A DNA stretch of 64,000 bases from Saprospiraceae bacterium (GCA_022842725.1 JALHOZ010000014.1:1-64000); one strand, 5' to 3'; shown: positions 16,502 to 25,131, counted from the first letter of the stretch. Notes: generated from the letters alone by a model not told the origin. Numbers and translations: made by a program.

Positions 16502-16843
16502 TTAATGTAAACCTTCTTCTTCGATCATCTTCAGTCCGTAATTTCTGATGACGGTTATTAGTTTTATGATTTCCCTGCCTTTTTCTGTCAAACTATATTC
16601 TGTTTTGGGAGGCACTACTGCAAATACTTTTCTGTTGACATAACCATCTTCTTCCAATTCTCTCAATTGAGTGGTCAGCATTTTGTCAGATATATGCGGA
16701 ATATCTTTTCTCAACTCGCTATACCGCATCACCTGTGTACTCAGACGCCACAAAATAGGGGCTTTCCATGTACCGCCTATTTGCTCCATGACAAGCTGGA
16801 CAGGATTGTAATATACTTTACCTCTATAAATAAAATCCGGCAT
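16502..16843 (-). CDS. HxlR-family winged-helix regulator
   Basis: The 113-residue protein has the HxlR pattern: NPVQLVMEQIGGTWKAPILW, RYSELRKDIPHISDKMLTTQLRELEEDGYVNR and PPKTEYSLTEKG. The usual N-terminal redox cysteine of the YodB/HypR branch (before the 'xxGGKW' helix) is replaced here by Asn-Pro-Val, so it is probably not a simple thiol switch. It is divergent from the DJ-1/PfpI-VOC pair and most likely controls it through the inverted repeats at 16951..16978. Confidence 0.9.
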   Translation of the reverse strand: MPDFIYRGKVYYNPVQLVMEQIGGTWKAPILWRLSTQVMRYSELRKDIPHISDKMLTTQLRELEEDGYVNRKVFAVVPPKTEYSLTEKGREIIKLITVIRNYGLKMIEEEGLH

Positions 16844-16950
16844 ATATTATTTTTAATATTTTAAAATCATCTTTTTTCCTTGCAGCAAAAATGACAGCAA
16901 ATATATTGTTATTTTTTTGGTTTGAACTTGATTAAAGCCCTTAAATCCCT

Positions 16951-16978
16951 GATACTTTCCAAAAGGTATGTATCATAC
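16951..16978. promoter_or_regulatory. Nested inverted repeats, candidate HxlR operator
   Basis: GATAC (16951-16955) and GTATC (16970-16974) form an inverted repeat with 14 bases between, and GTATG-TAT-CATAC (16966-16978) is a tighter dyad overlapping it. HxlR proteins bind GTA/TAC-type dyads as dimers. The site lies between the divergent HxlR gene and the DJ-1 gene, just upstream of the promoter at 16994..17025. Confidence 0.45.
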
Positions 16979-16993
16979 GAATAGGTGTATATA

Positions 16994-17025
16994 TTGATTT
17001 ATTACTGTTTGTACGCTCATCTTTG
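16994..17025 (+). promoter_or_regulatory. Promoter for the DJ-1/PfpI gene
   Basis: TTG (16994-16996), 21 bases, then CATCTTTG (17018-17025), one mismatch from TAnnTTTG, with the ATG at 17045 twenty bases later. Confidence 0.4.
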
Positions 17026-17044
17026 CACCCATAAAATTGATTTA

Positions 17045-17905
17045 ATGAATTTTTCAAAATGTCTAACAATGACCTTCATGTTTTTATTGGCAATCGGAAC
17101 ATTCGGTCAAAAATCAAAAAGTATTGCCACTAAACAAAAAAATAAAGAAATGGTAACAGAAGTAAACAATTACGTTAATTTTCATGGAGCGCCTGTAAAA
17201 GGTAAAATATTGATGGTAGCGAGTTCGCCAGGTGTAAGCAAACAAACCGGATGGCCTATCGGGTTTTGGGCTGCCGAATTAACCCATCCGCTTCGCGTAT
17301 TTCAGGAAGCAGGTTATGATGTGGAATTGGTCTCAACGGAAGGTGGAAAACTGGAAATGGATGGATATTCCAATCCAACAGATGCCAGCGGATATTCTGC
17401 CCACGATGTCATATCATTGGGATATCTGCAACAGGAATCCTTCAGAAAAATGTTGGAAAGTACCAAAAAACTTACTGAAGTTGATGTCAAAAACTACGAC
17501 GCAATTTTTTTGGTTGGTGGTCAGGGCCCAATGTACACTTTTCGCGGCAATAAAGAACTGGAAAAACTATTTGTGAGTTTTTACGAAGCCGATAAACCAA
17601 GTGCCGCGGTTTGTCATTCGACCACTTTATTGCTGGAAGCCAAAAAAACCAACGGTGATTTACTGGTAAAAGGCAAAACATGGACGGGATTTGCTGATGC
17701 CGAGGAAGAATTTGCAGATAATGCCGTAGGAATGAAAATTCAGCCCTACAGAATTGAAACCGAAGCCAGAAAAATCCCGGAAACCACCTTCAAAGTGGCC
17801 GCGCCTTTTTCATCTTATGCCATAGCTGATGGTCATCTGATCACCGGACAACAACAAAACTCCGGAGCTGCTGCTGCGGAATTGGTGGTAAAACAATTAC
17901 AATAG
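17045..17905 (+). CDS. Secreted DJ-1/PfpI (Hsp31-like) protein
   Basis: The ATG at 17045 gives the signal peptide MNFSKCLTMTFMFLLAIGTFGQ; the frame open from 16985 adds a non-signal leader. The 286-residue protein has the large DJ-1 subclass fold: KILMVASSPGVSKQTGWPIG with a conserved Glu in AAELTHP, the FLVGGQGPMYTFRG strand-turn, and the nucleophile elbow AVCHSTT (Cys about 190) followed by His. Members act as glyoxalase III or chaperones against methylglyoxal; this one would work in the periplasm. The VOC gene starts one base after its stop. The HxlR gene upstream likely regulates both. Confidence 0.88.
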   Translation: MNFSKCLTMTFMFLLAIGTFGQKSKSIATKQKNKEMVTEVNNYVNFHGAPVKGKILMVASSPGVSKQTGWPIGFWAAELTHPLRVFQEAGYDVELVSTEGGKLEMDGYSNPTDASGYSAHDVISLGYLQQESFRKMLESTKKLTEVDVKNYDAIFLVGGQGPMYTFRGNKELEKLFVSFYEADKPSAAVCHSTTLLLEAKKTNGDLLVKGKTWTGFADAEEEFADNAVGMKIQPYRIETEARKIPETTFKVAAPFSSYAIADGHLITGQQQNSGAAAAELVVKQLQ

Positions 17906-17906
17906 T

Positions 17907-18287
17907 ATGGCTATGAATGCAATACATTGGTTTGAAATTCCTGCGATTGACCTGGATCGGGCTTTTGCCTTTTATCAAAAAATCCTCAATAATCATGTCA
18001 GAAAAGGAACATTCGGACATAGCGAAATCGTATTGTTTAATGTTCCGTTTGAAACAGGTGAGGCTGTAGGCGGATCAATTGTTGTTCGGGAAGATTTAAA
18101 ACCAACCAGTGATGGAAGTATCCTCTATCTGAACACATTTGGTAAATTATCGGAAGCTGTTTCAAAAGTTGAAAATGCTGGTGGAAAAGTCCTTGTACCG
18201 TTTATCGATTTGGGAAAGTTTGGATTTTCTGCCATCATAATGGACAGTGAAGGTAACAAAATTGGTTTATTGTCATATGACCGGTAA
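17907..18287 (+). CDS. VOC (glyoxalase/bleomycin-resistance) family protein
   Basis: A single VOC domain of 126 residues: MAMNAIHWFEIPAIDLDRAFAFYQKIL at the start, GGSIVVREDLKPTSDGSILYLN in the middle and NAGGKVLVPFIDLGKFGFSAIIMDSEGNKIGL at the end. The metal ligands of glyoxalase I are partly kept (His near the start, Glu late). It follows the DJ-1/PfpI gene directly, so it may remove an aldehyde or related small toxin, but the substrate is not shown by sequence. No signal peptide, so cytoplasmic. Confidence 0.85.
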   Translation: MAMNAIHWFEIPAIDLDRAFAFYQKILNNHVRKGTFGHSEIVLFNVPFETGEAVGGSIVVREDLKPTSDGSILYLNTFGKLSEAVSKVENAGGKVLVPFIDLGKFGFSAIIMDSEGNKIGLLSYDR

Positions 18288-18933
18288 GATTTTATACATT
18301 TTAACAGCAATGCTTCTTTCATGGAGCATTGCTGTTTCTCAGATTCCTGTCGAAGTGTATGGTGGTCATAAAAGAGCTACTGTAGATATTATGTTTTTCA
18401 AATATATTAAAAACAAAGAAGGAAATAATACCCGGTTTTTATTTTTTAACCGAAACCGGGCTGGTATTGATTATTTAATGACCAAAACAAACAACCTTCC
18501 TCAATTTGGATTTACCGAAGCCTTAAGTTACAACCACGAAAAACTGAAAGGTTTTGCTCCGGTTGTAGTAGCCAGTATTTTGAATTATGGTATATTTCCA
18601 AAAGCAGGTATTCAGTTTGCAAAAATCGGAAAAAATTATACCCTGTTTAGTTGGCTTGTGGCTGAAACATTAAAAAGTTCTGATATTGATTTTTTCTTTT
18701 TGGGAAGATATACACCATGGTTGTATGGTAAAATAAATTTGTTTTCTCAAATAGAATTGGTAAATACATTCCCTGGCATTAAACAAAATAATTTTATATT
18801 TACACAACGTTTTCGCCTGGGTTTAAAAATAAAGGAATTCCAGTTTGGTTTGGGTTTGGATTTATTACAAACGGGCAGGGATATATTCACAACTACCAAA
18901 AACACAGGTGGTTTTTTAAGGTATGAATTTTAA
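18277..18933 (+). CDS. Predicted outer-membrane protein of unknown function
   Basis: The ATG at 18277 yields MTGKILYILTAMLLSWSIAVSQ, a signal peptide; a GTG at 18247 in the same frame is less likely. The 218-residue protein shows alternating strands (FLFFNRNRAGIDYLM, GFTEALSYNHEKL, INLFSQIELVN, FIFTQRFRLGLKIKEFQFGLGLDLLQ) and ends in RYEF, with a terminal aromatic residue as in outer-membrane beta-barrels. It overlaps the VOC gene by 11 bases, so it is in the same operon. I do not recognise the family with confidence; DUF5020-type proteins are similar in layout. Confidence 0.7.
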   Translation: MTGKILYILTAMLLSWSIAVSQIPVEVYGGHKRATVDIMFFKYIKNKEGNNTRFLFFNRNRAGIDYLMTKTNNLPQFGFTEALSYNHEKLKGFAPVVVASILNYGIFPKAGIQFAKIGKNYTLFSWLVAETLKSSDIDFFFLGRYTPWLYGKINLFSQIELVNTFPGIKQNNFIFTQRFRLGLKIKEFQFGLGLDLLQTGRDIFTTTKNTGGFLRYEF

Positions 18934-18944
18934 ATCAATAACAT

Positions 18945-19589
18945 ATGGATTTTAATCAAATTTTTTTAAACAACAAAAAGTGGATAGCAGAAAAACTGAC
19001 ACTTGATCCTGATTATTTTACCAACCTTGCCAAGGGTCAGTCTCCTGAATATCTATATATTGGTTGCAGTGACAGTCGGGTGACCGCTGAAGACCTGATG
19101 GGCGTACAGCCCGGTGAAGTGTTTATCCACAGAAATATCGCCAATCAGGTCATCCCGACAGACAACAATGTCAATGCTGTCGTACAATATGCAGTAGAAC
19201 ATCTTAAGGTAAAACATATCATCATTTGTGGTCATTATGAATGTGGCGGAGTAAAAGCTGCCTTATATCCCAGTGATATGGGACAATTAAACAGCTGGTT
19301 GCAGACCCTCAGAGACGTAAGAAGATTGCACAAAAATGAATTGGAATCGATTCCTGAAGACAACCAAAGGTTTGACCGATTGGTAGAATTAAATGTTTTG
19401 GAACAATGTATGAACATCATTAAAATCGATCATGTACAAAAAAGCTGGTACAAAACCGGTTTTCCAAAAATTCATGGTTGGGTATTTAATGTCAGAAACG
19501 GAAAATTGATCGATCTGGGCCTCGATATGGAAAAAGAATTTATGTCTATCCGTTCTATTTATGACCTGAAACCATTGGATAATCAATGA
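18945..19589 (+). CDS. Beta-class carbonic anhydrase
   Basis: It interconverts CO2 and bicarbonate in the cytoplasm. The zinc ligands and dyad are in place: Cys41-Asp43-Arg45 (GCSDSRV), His97 and Cys100 (GHYECGG). The 214-residue length is typical. The stop overlaps the ATG of the bestrophin gene by four bases, so the two are translationally coupled, which suggests that the bicarbonate made here is moved by, or balanced with, that channel. Confidence 0.95.
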   Translation: MDFNQIFLNNKKWIAEKLTLDPDYFTNLAKGQSPEYLYIGCSDSRVTAEDLMGVQPGEVFIHRNIANQVIPTDNNVNAVVQYAVEHLKVKHIIICGHYECGGVKAALYPSDMGQLNSWLQTLRDVRRLHKNELESIPEDNQRFDRLVELNVLEQCMNIIKIDHVQKSWYKTGFPKIHGWVFNVRNGKLIDLGLDMEKEFMSIRSIYDLKPLDNQ

Positions 19590-20524
19590 TTTTAAAAAAA
19601 ATCTTCAACCCTTTTGCAGTTGCCCGGTATATGAGGACAGAACTCATCATCTCTTTGGTTCTGTCAGTTATGGTTTATTATTTGTATCATTTCCAACACA
19701 TTCAAAAGTTTAGTCTGCCCTTCAGTGTGGCTGCCATTTTAGGAAGTGCTCTCGCTATTTTTTTAGCATTCAGAAATAATAATGCGTACAGCAGATGGTG
19801 GGAAGCCAGAACCATTTGGGGAGGCATCATCAACAACAGCAGAATATTTTCCCGGCAAATCATAGCCAATGCAGAACATGCTGCCCATATCGGCAAATCC
19901 ACCATACAGGAAACAAAAGATTTCCAAAAGGAGTTGGTTTACCGGCAGATTGCTTTTGCCCATTGTCTTCGGTTACACCTGAGAAAACAAAATGACTGGC
20001 AGGAAATCCAACATTTGATTGCAGAGGATGAGTACCATCAGTTGCTTGTAAAACAAAATAAACCTAATTTTCTCCTACAGGTTCAGGGGGGCAGGATCAA
20101 AGAAGGAATGCGTGCAGAAATTTTAGGTGCCTTTGACAATATCAGTCTGGAACCCACTTTGGCCGGATTCAACAATTTTCAGGGAGCTTGCGAAAGAATC
20201 AAAAATACGCCGTTGCTGAGGCAATACCACTTTTTTACCAAATTATTTTTATTGGTTTTTATATCTTTACTGCCGTTTTCATTAATTACAGATTTTTATA
20301 AAACAGGTTTTCCAACATTAATGATCCCGGTAAGTATGTTGATTTCATTTGTTTTCAGTGTCATGGGAAAAGTAGGAGAAGTTAATGAAGATCCTTTTGA
20401 AAATCAAATCACCGATATCCCTATGTCTTCTATGTGTAATACCATCGAAAGAGATTTGAGGGAGATGTTGGGTGAAACGGATTTACCTCACAAGTTTGAA
20501 CCAAAAAACGGATTTTTATTTTGA
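19586..20524 (+). CDS. Bestrophin-family anion channel
   Basis: The 312-residue protein has the bestrophin/UPF0187 layout: LIISLVLSVMVYYLYHF as first helix, FLAFRNNNAYSRWWEARTIWGGIINNSR in the neck region, and the late helix pair LFLLVFISLLPFSLI and LISFVFSVMGKVGEVNEDPFENQITDIPM. The last motif is diagnostic. Bacterial members form pentameric channels; some are cation-selective and others pass anions, so ion selectivity is open. It overlaps the carbonic anhydrase gene and precedes a K+ channel gene by 12 bases. Confidence 0.92.
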   Translation: MILKKIFNPFAVARYMRTELIISLVLSVMVYYLYHFQHIQKFSLPFSVAAILGSALAIFLAFRNNNAYSRWWEARTIWGGIINNSRIFSRQIIANAEHAAHIGKSTIQETKDFQKELVYRQIAFAHCLRLHLRKQNDWQEIQHLIAEDEYHQLLVKQNKPNFLLQVQGGRIKEGMRAEILGAFDNISLEPTLAGFNNFQGACERIKNTPLLRQYHFFTKLFLLVFISLLPFSLITDFYKTGFPTLMIPVSMLISFVFSVMGKVGEVNEDPFENQITDIPMSSMCNTIERDLREMLGETDLPHKFEPKNGFLF

Positions 20525-20536
20525 CAAATCAACAAC

Positions 20537-21208
20537 ATGGTAAACACAGAAAATATCCGTCAATTATCATCAAAGTACCGGTATGAATTTTTACTTGTAG
20601 CACTTTTATTATTGATCTTTGACAAAATATTTTTTCCCGACAATGATTTTTATCTCAAATTCGTATGGCCGGTCAACATGGTTATTATTTCCGCAGCATG
20701 TTTTGGTATTTTTCACGGTCGAAATAAAAAAATAAAAGCCTTACGAAACCTATTGGGCATCATCAGCATTCTGATACCTTTTGGATTTATATTTTTACAA
20801 AATAATTTCTGGTTTATTGAATTTTTAACCATCTTTTTTATCCTGTATTACAGCTTTATTTTTGCTGAAGTGATGTATCAGATTACCCTGACAAAAGAGG
20901 TAAGGATCAATGTAATTATAGGTTCCTTTTGCGGCTACATGTTGTTGAGTATGATTGGCTTATTTGCCTATTTGATGATAGAATATCACCATCCTGCATC
21001 TTTTTTTGGTACAAGTACCGGAAATCCATCACTATTGTACAATGAATTGTCTTATTTTAGTTTTATTACCCTGACCAGTATCGGATTCGGAGACATGTAT
21101 CCCACCACGGATATGAGCCGACTGGTAGTGGCTTTTTTCGGAATGGCCGGTCAGTTTTATATGGTAGCGGTTGTAGGTATTATTATTTCAAAATTTACTT
21201 CAAAATAA
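20537..21208 (+). CDS. Two-transmembrane-pore type potassium channel
   Basis: Four N-terminal hydrophobic helices are followed by a pore segment with TLTSIGFGDMYPTT (about 176-189), an Ion_trans_2 selectivity filter of the GFGD type, and a final inner helix (VAFFGMAGQFYMVAVVGIIIS). There is no cytoplasmic gating domain, and the usual S4 arginine ladder is absent, so it is probably a leak or proton/lipid-modulated channel. It sits directly behind the bestrophin gene, as part of the ion/bicarbonate cluster. Confidence 0.87.
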   Translation: MVNTENIRQLSSKYRYEFLLVALLLLIFDKIFFPDNDFYLKFVWPVNMVIISAACFGIFHGRNKKIKALRNLLGIISILIPFGFIFLQNNFWFIEFLTIFFILYYSFIFAEVMYQITLTKEVRINVIIGSFCGYMLLSMIGLFAYLMIEYHHPASFFGTSTGNPSLLYNELSYFSFITLTSIGFGDMYPTTDMSRLVVAFFGMAGQFYMVAVVGIIISKFTSK

Positions 21209-21245
21209 TTACTTTTTTTTAATTCATCATTTAAAATAAATTAAA

Positions 21246-21857
21246 ATGAATATAGCCATTATTGGAACCGGAAATGTAGGCGGAGCGTTGGCGACACAGT
21301 GGGCAAAAAAAGGTCATAACATACATCTCGGTGTTAAAAACAAAGATCAATTCAAAGGTTCTGAACTTTTGAAAAATGCCAACACTTCTGTATTTTCCAT
21401 AAAAGAAGCGATAGAGTTATCCGATGTCATTCTGATAGCCACACCGCCGACCGCCATCTTTGATATTGTCGAAGAATTGGGAGACGTTAGCGGAAAAGTG
21501 ATCATAGATTCTACCAACTCTGTAATGAAAAGCCCAGAACCGTACAAAACGGTCTTTCACATGCTTGCCGAAAAAACAAATGCCGAAGTGGTCAAGTGTT
21601 TTAACAGTACCGGTTTTGAAAACATGAAAGACCCTGTCTACCATGGCGAAGGTATTGACATGTTTATGGCCGGTGACAGTGAAAAAGCCAAAGATGTCGC
21701 CCGTCAATTGGCTTTGGATTGTGGATTTGGCTCATGTTGGGACTTTGGAAAGGCTGACAAAGTCGAACTGTTGGAAAAATTTGCTTTATCCTGGATCAAT
21801 TTAGCCATCATGCAGGGTCACGGACGCGGGATAGCGTTTAAAGTGATCAGGAGATAG
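21246..21857 (+). CDS. NADPH-dependent F420 reductase-like oxidoreductase
   Basis: The Rossmann start MNIAIIGTGNVGGALATQWAKKGHNIHLGV and the NSTGFENM and FAGDSEKAKDVARQLALDCGF-like segments (here MAGDSEKAKDVARQLALDCGF) fit the F420-dependent NADP oxidoreductase/pyrroline-5-carboxylate-like family. Many Bacteroidota have this protein without coenzyme F420, so the true substrate is unknown. At 203 residues the length is normal. It ends the plus-strand series; an AT-rich stretch follows before recG. Confidence 0.82.
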   Translation: MNIAIIGTGNVGGALATQWAKKGHNIHLGVKNKDQFKGSELLKNANTSVFSIKEAIELSDVILIATPPTAIFDIVEELGDVSGKVIIDSTNSVMKSPEPYKTVFHMLAEKTNAEVVKCFNSTGFENMKDPVYHGEGIDMFMAGDSEKAKDVARQLALDCGFGSCWDFGKADKVELLEKFALSWINLAIMQGHGRGIAFKVIRR

Positions 21858-22163
21858 TCAGGGTTCTGATAAAAATACACATTTATTGAATATTTAATAA
21901 ATATTTTTTTATTAATTCAGCAATTTTATGTTCATCAAAAAATGTTTATAAACTTGTGAATGATAAATTCATATAAAATATAATTAATTAGATAATTGTC
22001 CCAAATTATCCACCAAATTCACGTTTTTTAATATTAAAAATTTCAAAAATTATTGGTAAAATTAATCGTTAAACACCATAAGACATTGTTTTAATAACAG
22101 CTTTTATTATTTAATAATTTAATTTATAAAGATAACAGCCTTGTATAAAAAACACCATTTGTA
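21858..22163. other. AT-rich spacer between convergent genes
   Basis: About 300 bases of very AT-rich sequence with short runs such as TTATTTAATAATTTAA. I see no gene, tRNA or clear terminator; there is only a weak AT palindrome near 22105-22125. Confidence 0.6.
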
Positions 22164-24284
22164 TTAAGAAATCCTTCCCCAGTCTTTATATTTTTTCCGT
22201 AAGGTAACCAGATGATTTCTGACCGGAAGGTTTTGTGGTTTTTCAAGTTGCAGGTCGTCTTCCAGCAATTGTTGGGCAAAATGTCTGGCTGTCTCGACAA
22301 TAGCTCTGTCTGTAGATACATTGATGAGTTTAAAATCCAGCAAACCGCTTTGTTGCGTCCCCTGAACATCTCCGGGACCACGCAATCTCAGATCGGCTTC
22401 AGCAATGATAAAACCATTATTCGTATCGACCATGGTTTTGATTCTTTCGCGGCCATCCTTGCTCAGTTTATTTCCTGTCATGAGAATACAATAGGATTGT
22501 TCGGCGCCACGCCCTACCCTGCCGCGCAACTGATGCAGCTGTGACAATCCGAATCGTTCTGTATTTTCGATGATCATAACGGAAGCATTCGGCACGTTGA
22601 CACCCACTTCTATAACGGTGGTAGCTACCATAATCTGAGTTATACCTTTGACAAACCTTGCCATCTCAAAGTCTTTGTCTGCGGCTTTCATTCTGCCATG
22701 GACCACACTGATCTGAAAATGTGGTTGGGGAAAATATTGCAACAGGTTTTCATAGCCATCCTGAAGATTTTTCAGATCGAGTTTTTCAGATTCCTCTATC
22801 AAAGGGTAGACAATATAAATCTGTCTGCCCAGCGCGATCTCTTTGTGCATAAACTCCAATACCCTTGGCCTTGCCGATTCATACTGATGAAGGGTTTTTA
22901 TTTCTTTTCGTCCGGGTGGCAATTCGTCGATGACAGACACATCTAGATCACCGTACAAGGTCATTGCCAGGGTCCTGGGTATCGGTGTGGCTGTCATGAC
23001 AAGCACGTGTGGAGCAAATTCTTTGTTTTTTTTCCATAATCCGGCTCTTTGTGCAACGCCGAAACGGTGTTGTTCGTCGATGACCGCCAACCCTAATGTT
23101 TTAAATACCACGGTATCTTCGATCAATGCATGGGTACCGATGATGATATGAATCTCTCCGGCTTCAAGAGCAGCAAGTATTTCTGCACGGGCTTTACCTT
23201 TGATACTTCCGGTAAGCAGTGCTACCCGAATCGGAAGATTTACCGTAAGTTCTGAGATTCCTTTGTAGTGTTGTTGCGCCAGGATTTCTGTCGGTGCCAT
23301 GAGGCAAGCCTGCAATCCGTTGTCGATGGCAATGGCCATGACGAGCAAGGCAACAACAGTTTTTCCACTGCCGACATCTCCCTGCAAAAGCCTGTTCATT
23401 TGTTGTACTTTGGCCAGATCAACCCTGATTTCTTTGATGACTCTTTTTTGTGCGTTGGTGAGTTCGTAGGGCAGACTTTTATACAGCTGATGGAAAACAT
23501 CACCAATTTTTTCAAATCCGATGGCCTTGTATTTTACCTTGCGATACACTTTGCTCATCAGCATTCTGAGCTGAAAATAAAAGATCTCTTCAAATTTGAT
23601 GCGCAGAATGGCCAGTTCCTTTTCATTTTCAGAAGTGGGAAAATGAATGGACTGAATCGCCTCAAGTCGTGAAATGAGCTTAAGTTTTGTCCTCATTTCC
23701 TCAGGGATATTTTCAGCAATAATCTGTGCATTTAGCCCTGAAATGATGGTTCGGAGTATTTTCCGTCGCGCTTTATTGTCAAAACCCTTGGCATCGAGTT
23801 TTTCGGTGGTGCTGTATACCGGTTCGAAAGTTTTGTTCAGTTGCACTTCCACTTCCGATACCAGTTCCATCTCCGGGTGGGCAATATTTTTTTTACCGCT
23901 GAATACGGTAGGTTTTCCAAAAACGATATATTCTTTGCCAACCTCAAGGGCCTTTTCAACCCATTGGACACTTTGAAACCAAACGAGGTCGATAAATCCT
24001 GATCCATCTTTCAGTACGCCATTGAGTCGGGCCCGATTGTTTTTGCCTTTAACCTTTTCGAGCGACAGCAGGGTACCTTTGAGTTGAATCAGATCATTAT
24101 CAATAGTAATATCTTTGATGAGATGAAACTTTGTTCTGTCCACATACCGGAAGGGAAAGGTAAAAAGCAGGTCACCCAACGTAAAAATCTGCAGATCATT
24201 ACGGATGGCATCCCCTTTTGCCGGGCCAATTCCCTTGATGTATTCAATAGGGGTATCCAGAATATGGGTTACATTTTGCTGCAA
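22164..24284 (-). CDS. recG: ATP-dependent DNA helicase RecG
   Basis: RecG remodels stalled replication forks and Holliday junctions. The 706-residue protein has the N-terminal wedge/OB domain (residues about 1-200), then helicase motifs: Walker A GDVGSGKT (about 300), DEQHRFG box, ATPIPRTLA, and the C-terminal RecG-type helix with LHQLRGRVGRG and LRLRGPGDVQGTQQSG. All key residues are present. The start is a TTG at 24284 (MQQNVTHILDTPIEYIKGIGP); I find no in-frame ATG upstream, and a -7 box 19 bases above supports it. It diverges from rbfA. Confidence 0.96.
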   Translation of the reverse strand: MQQNVTHILDTPIEYIKGIGPAKGDAIRNDLQIFTLGDLLFTFPFRYVDRTKFHLIKDITIDNDLIQLKGTLLSLEKVKGKNNRARLNGVLKDGSGFIDLVWFQSVQWVEKALEVGKEYIVFGKPTVFSGKKNIAHPEMELVSEVEVQLNKTFEPVYSTTEKLDAKGFDNKARRKILRTIISGLNAQIIAENIPEEMRTKLKLISRLEAIQSIHFPTSENEKELAILRIKFEEIFYFQLRMLMSKVYRKVKYKAIGFEKIGDVFHQLYKSLPYELTNAQKRVIKEIRVDLAKVQQMNRLLQGDVGSGKTVVALLVMAIAIDNGLQACLMAPTEILAQQHYKGISELTVNLPIRVALLTGSIKGKARAEILAALEAGEIHIIIGTHALIEDTVVFKTLGLAVIDEQHRFGVAQRAGLWKKNKEFAPHVLVMTATPIPRTLAMTLYGDLDVSVIDELPPGRKEIKTLHQYESARPRVLEFMHKEIALGRQIYIVYPLIEESEKLDLKNLQDGYENLLQYFPQPHFQISVVHGRMKAADKDFEMARFVKGITQIMVATTVIEVGVNVPNASVMIIENTERFGLSQLHQLRGRVGRGAEQSYCILMTGNKLSKDGRERIKTMVDTNNGFIIAEADLRLRGPGDVQGTQQSGLLDFKLINVSTDRAIVETARHFAQQLLEDDLQLEKPQNLPVRNHLVTLRKKYKDWGRIS

Positions 24285-24302
24285 TATGTTTCAATTTCAG
24301 GA

Positions 24303-24310
24303 CAAAGTTA
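24303..24310 (-). promoter_or_regulatory. -7 box for recG
   Basis: The minus strand reads TAACTTTG, an exact TAnnTTTG, 18 bases before the TTG start at 24284. It supports the unusual TTG start. Confidence 0.5.
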
Positions 24311-24331
24311 GGCAAAAAAGACAAATTTTGC

Positions 24332-24339
24332 TACCTTTG
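24332..24339 (+). promoter_or_regulatory. -7 box for rbfA
   Basis: TACCTTTG followed by CATCC, the same extended form as before the lipoprotein gene at 25425. The ATG of rbfA lies 23 bases downstream. A second TACTTTTG at 24351-24358 is too near the start to be the main box. Confidence 0.55.
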
Positions 24340-24362
24340 CATCCCTTCAATACTTTTGATAT

Positions 24363-24737
24363 ATGGATACCAAACGACAACTTCAGATCGGAGAACTGCT
24401 ACGCAGACATTTCAGCCCTGTTTTCCAACAGGAAGGACCTTATATTTACGGTCCGGCTTTTATCTCTGTGACACAGGTCAAAATATCACCTGATATGTCG
24501 CTTGCAAAGGTCTATCTCAGTATATTCAATACGGACAATAAAGAAGAAGTATTACAAAAAGTCATCAACCACACCCATGTGTTGAAACAAGGATTGGCCG
24601 CAAGAATCAAAAATCATGTGAGGAGAATCCCACAAATCCACTTTTTTTTGGACGACACAACTGATGAAATGTTCCGAGTAGATTCTTTATTTACTAAAAT
24701 CAAAGACTTGTATCCTCCGACCTCTGAAGAGGAATAA
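24363..24737 (+). CDS. rbfA: 30S ribosome-binding factor RbfA
   Basis: The protein binds the 30S subunit during 16S rRNA maturation and cold adaptation. The KH-like fold is visible in MDTKRQLQIGELLRRHFSPVF, ITQVKISPDMSLAKVYLSIF-like wording (here VTQVKISPDMSLAKVYLSIF) and the C-terminal LKQGLAARIKNHVRRIPQIHFFLDD with SLFTKI. At 124 residues it has the usual length. It is divergent from recG with shared promoter space. Confidence 0.93.
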   Translation: MDTKRQLQIGELLRRHFSPVFQQEGPYIYGPAFISVTQVKISPDMSLAKVYLSIFNTDNKEEVLQKVINHTHVLKQGLAARIKNHVRRIPQIHFFLDDTTDEMFRVDSLFTKIKDLYPPTSEEE

Positions 24738-25017
24738 AGGTTTAATGGGGTGGTTATAGGTTAGGGGTTTAATATTTATAGTTAAAGGTTTATAGTTTGT
24801 TGATGCCTGAATAACGTTGACCGTATTTTTATTTAAACATTTGACTGCTCAGAAAGTATCTGTGGTAAGTTTTCCTAATTCCGGAAATAAGAAATAACAA
24901 TAAAAATTGGCTGTTAAGTCCAAATCAAATAAGATTAATCATTCAATTTTTTATATTTTTTAAATTATAAAAAAAATAAAATCACTTAAAAACCTAAATA
25001 TCCGTACCTTTACCATT

Positions 25018-25086
25018 CGTTTAACGACGATTGGGGGTCTGCAACATCCATACTCCATTATGGTAGCGGACTCTCTTTTTTTTTTT
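25018..25086 (+). ncRNA. Candidate small RNA or attenuator ending in an intrinsic terminator
   Basis: GGGGGTCTGC (25033-25042) pairs with GCGGACTCTC (25066-25075), ten pairs including three G-U; inside, CCATA (25048-25052) pairs with TATGG (25059-25063) around a CTCCAT loop. Eleven T residues follow (25076-25086). The TACCTTTA at 25005-25012 is one mismatch from the -7 box, and would start a transcript near 25018. No gene follows for 340 bases, so it is more likely a free RNA than a leader. Confidence 0.5.
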
Positions 25087-25110
25087 GAAGGATACAATAC
25101 AAATATAAAC

Positions 25111-25131
25111 CCGTTTCAGATATCTGAACGG
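25111..25131. repeat. Near-perfect inverted repeat
   Basis: It centres on TTCAGATATCTGAA (25115-25128), a perfect 14-base palindrome, extended by CCG and CGG arms with one unpaired T. It could be a protein-binding dyad or the 3' hairpin of a minus-strand transcript. Confidence 0.55.

Noticed and set aside
23815-23835. GGTTCGAA text resembling a tRNA T-loop
   Set aside because: It lies inside recG and no cloverleaf stems can be drawn around it.
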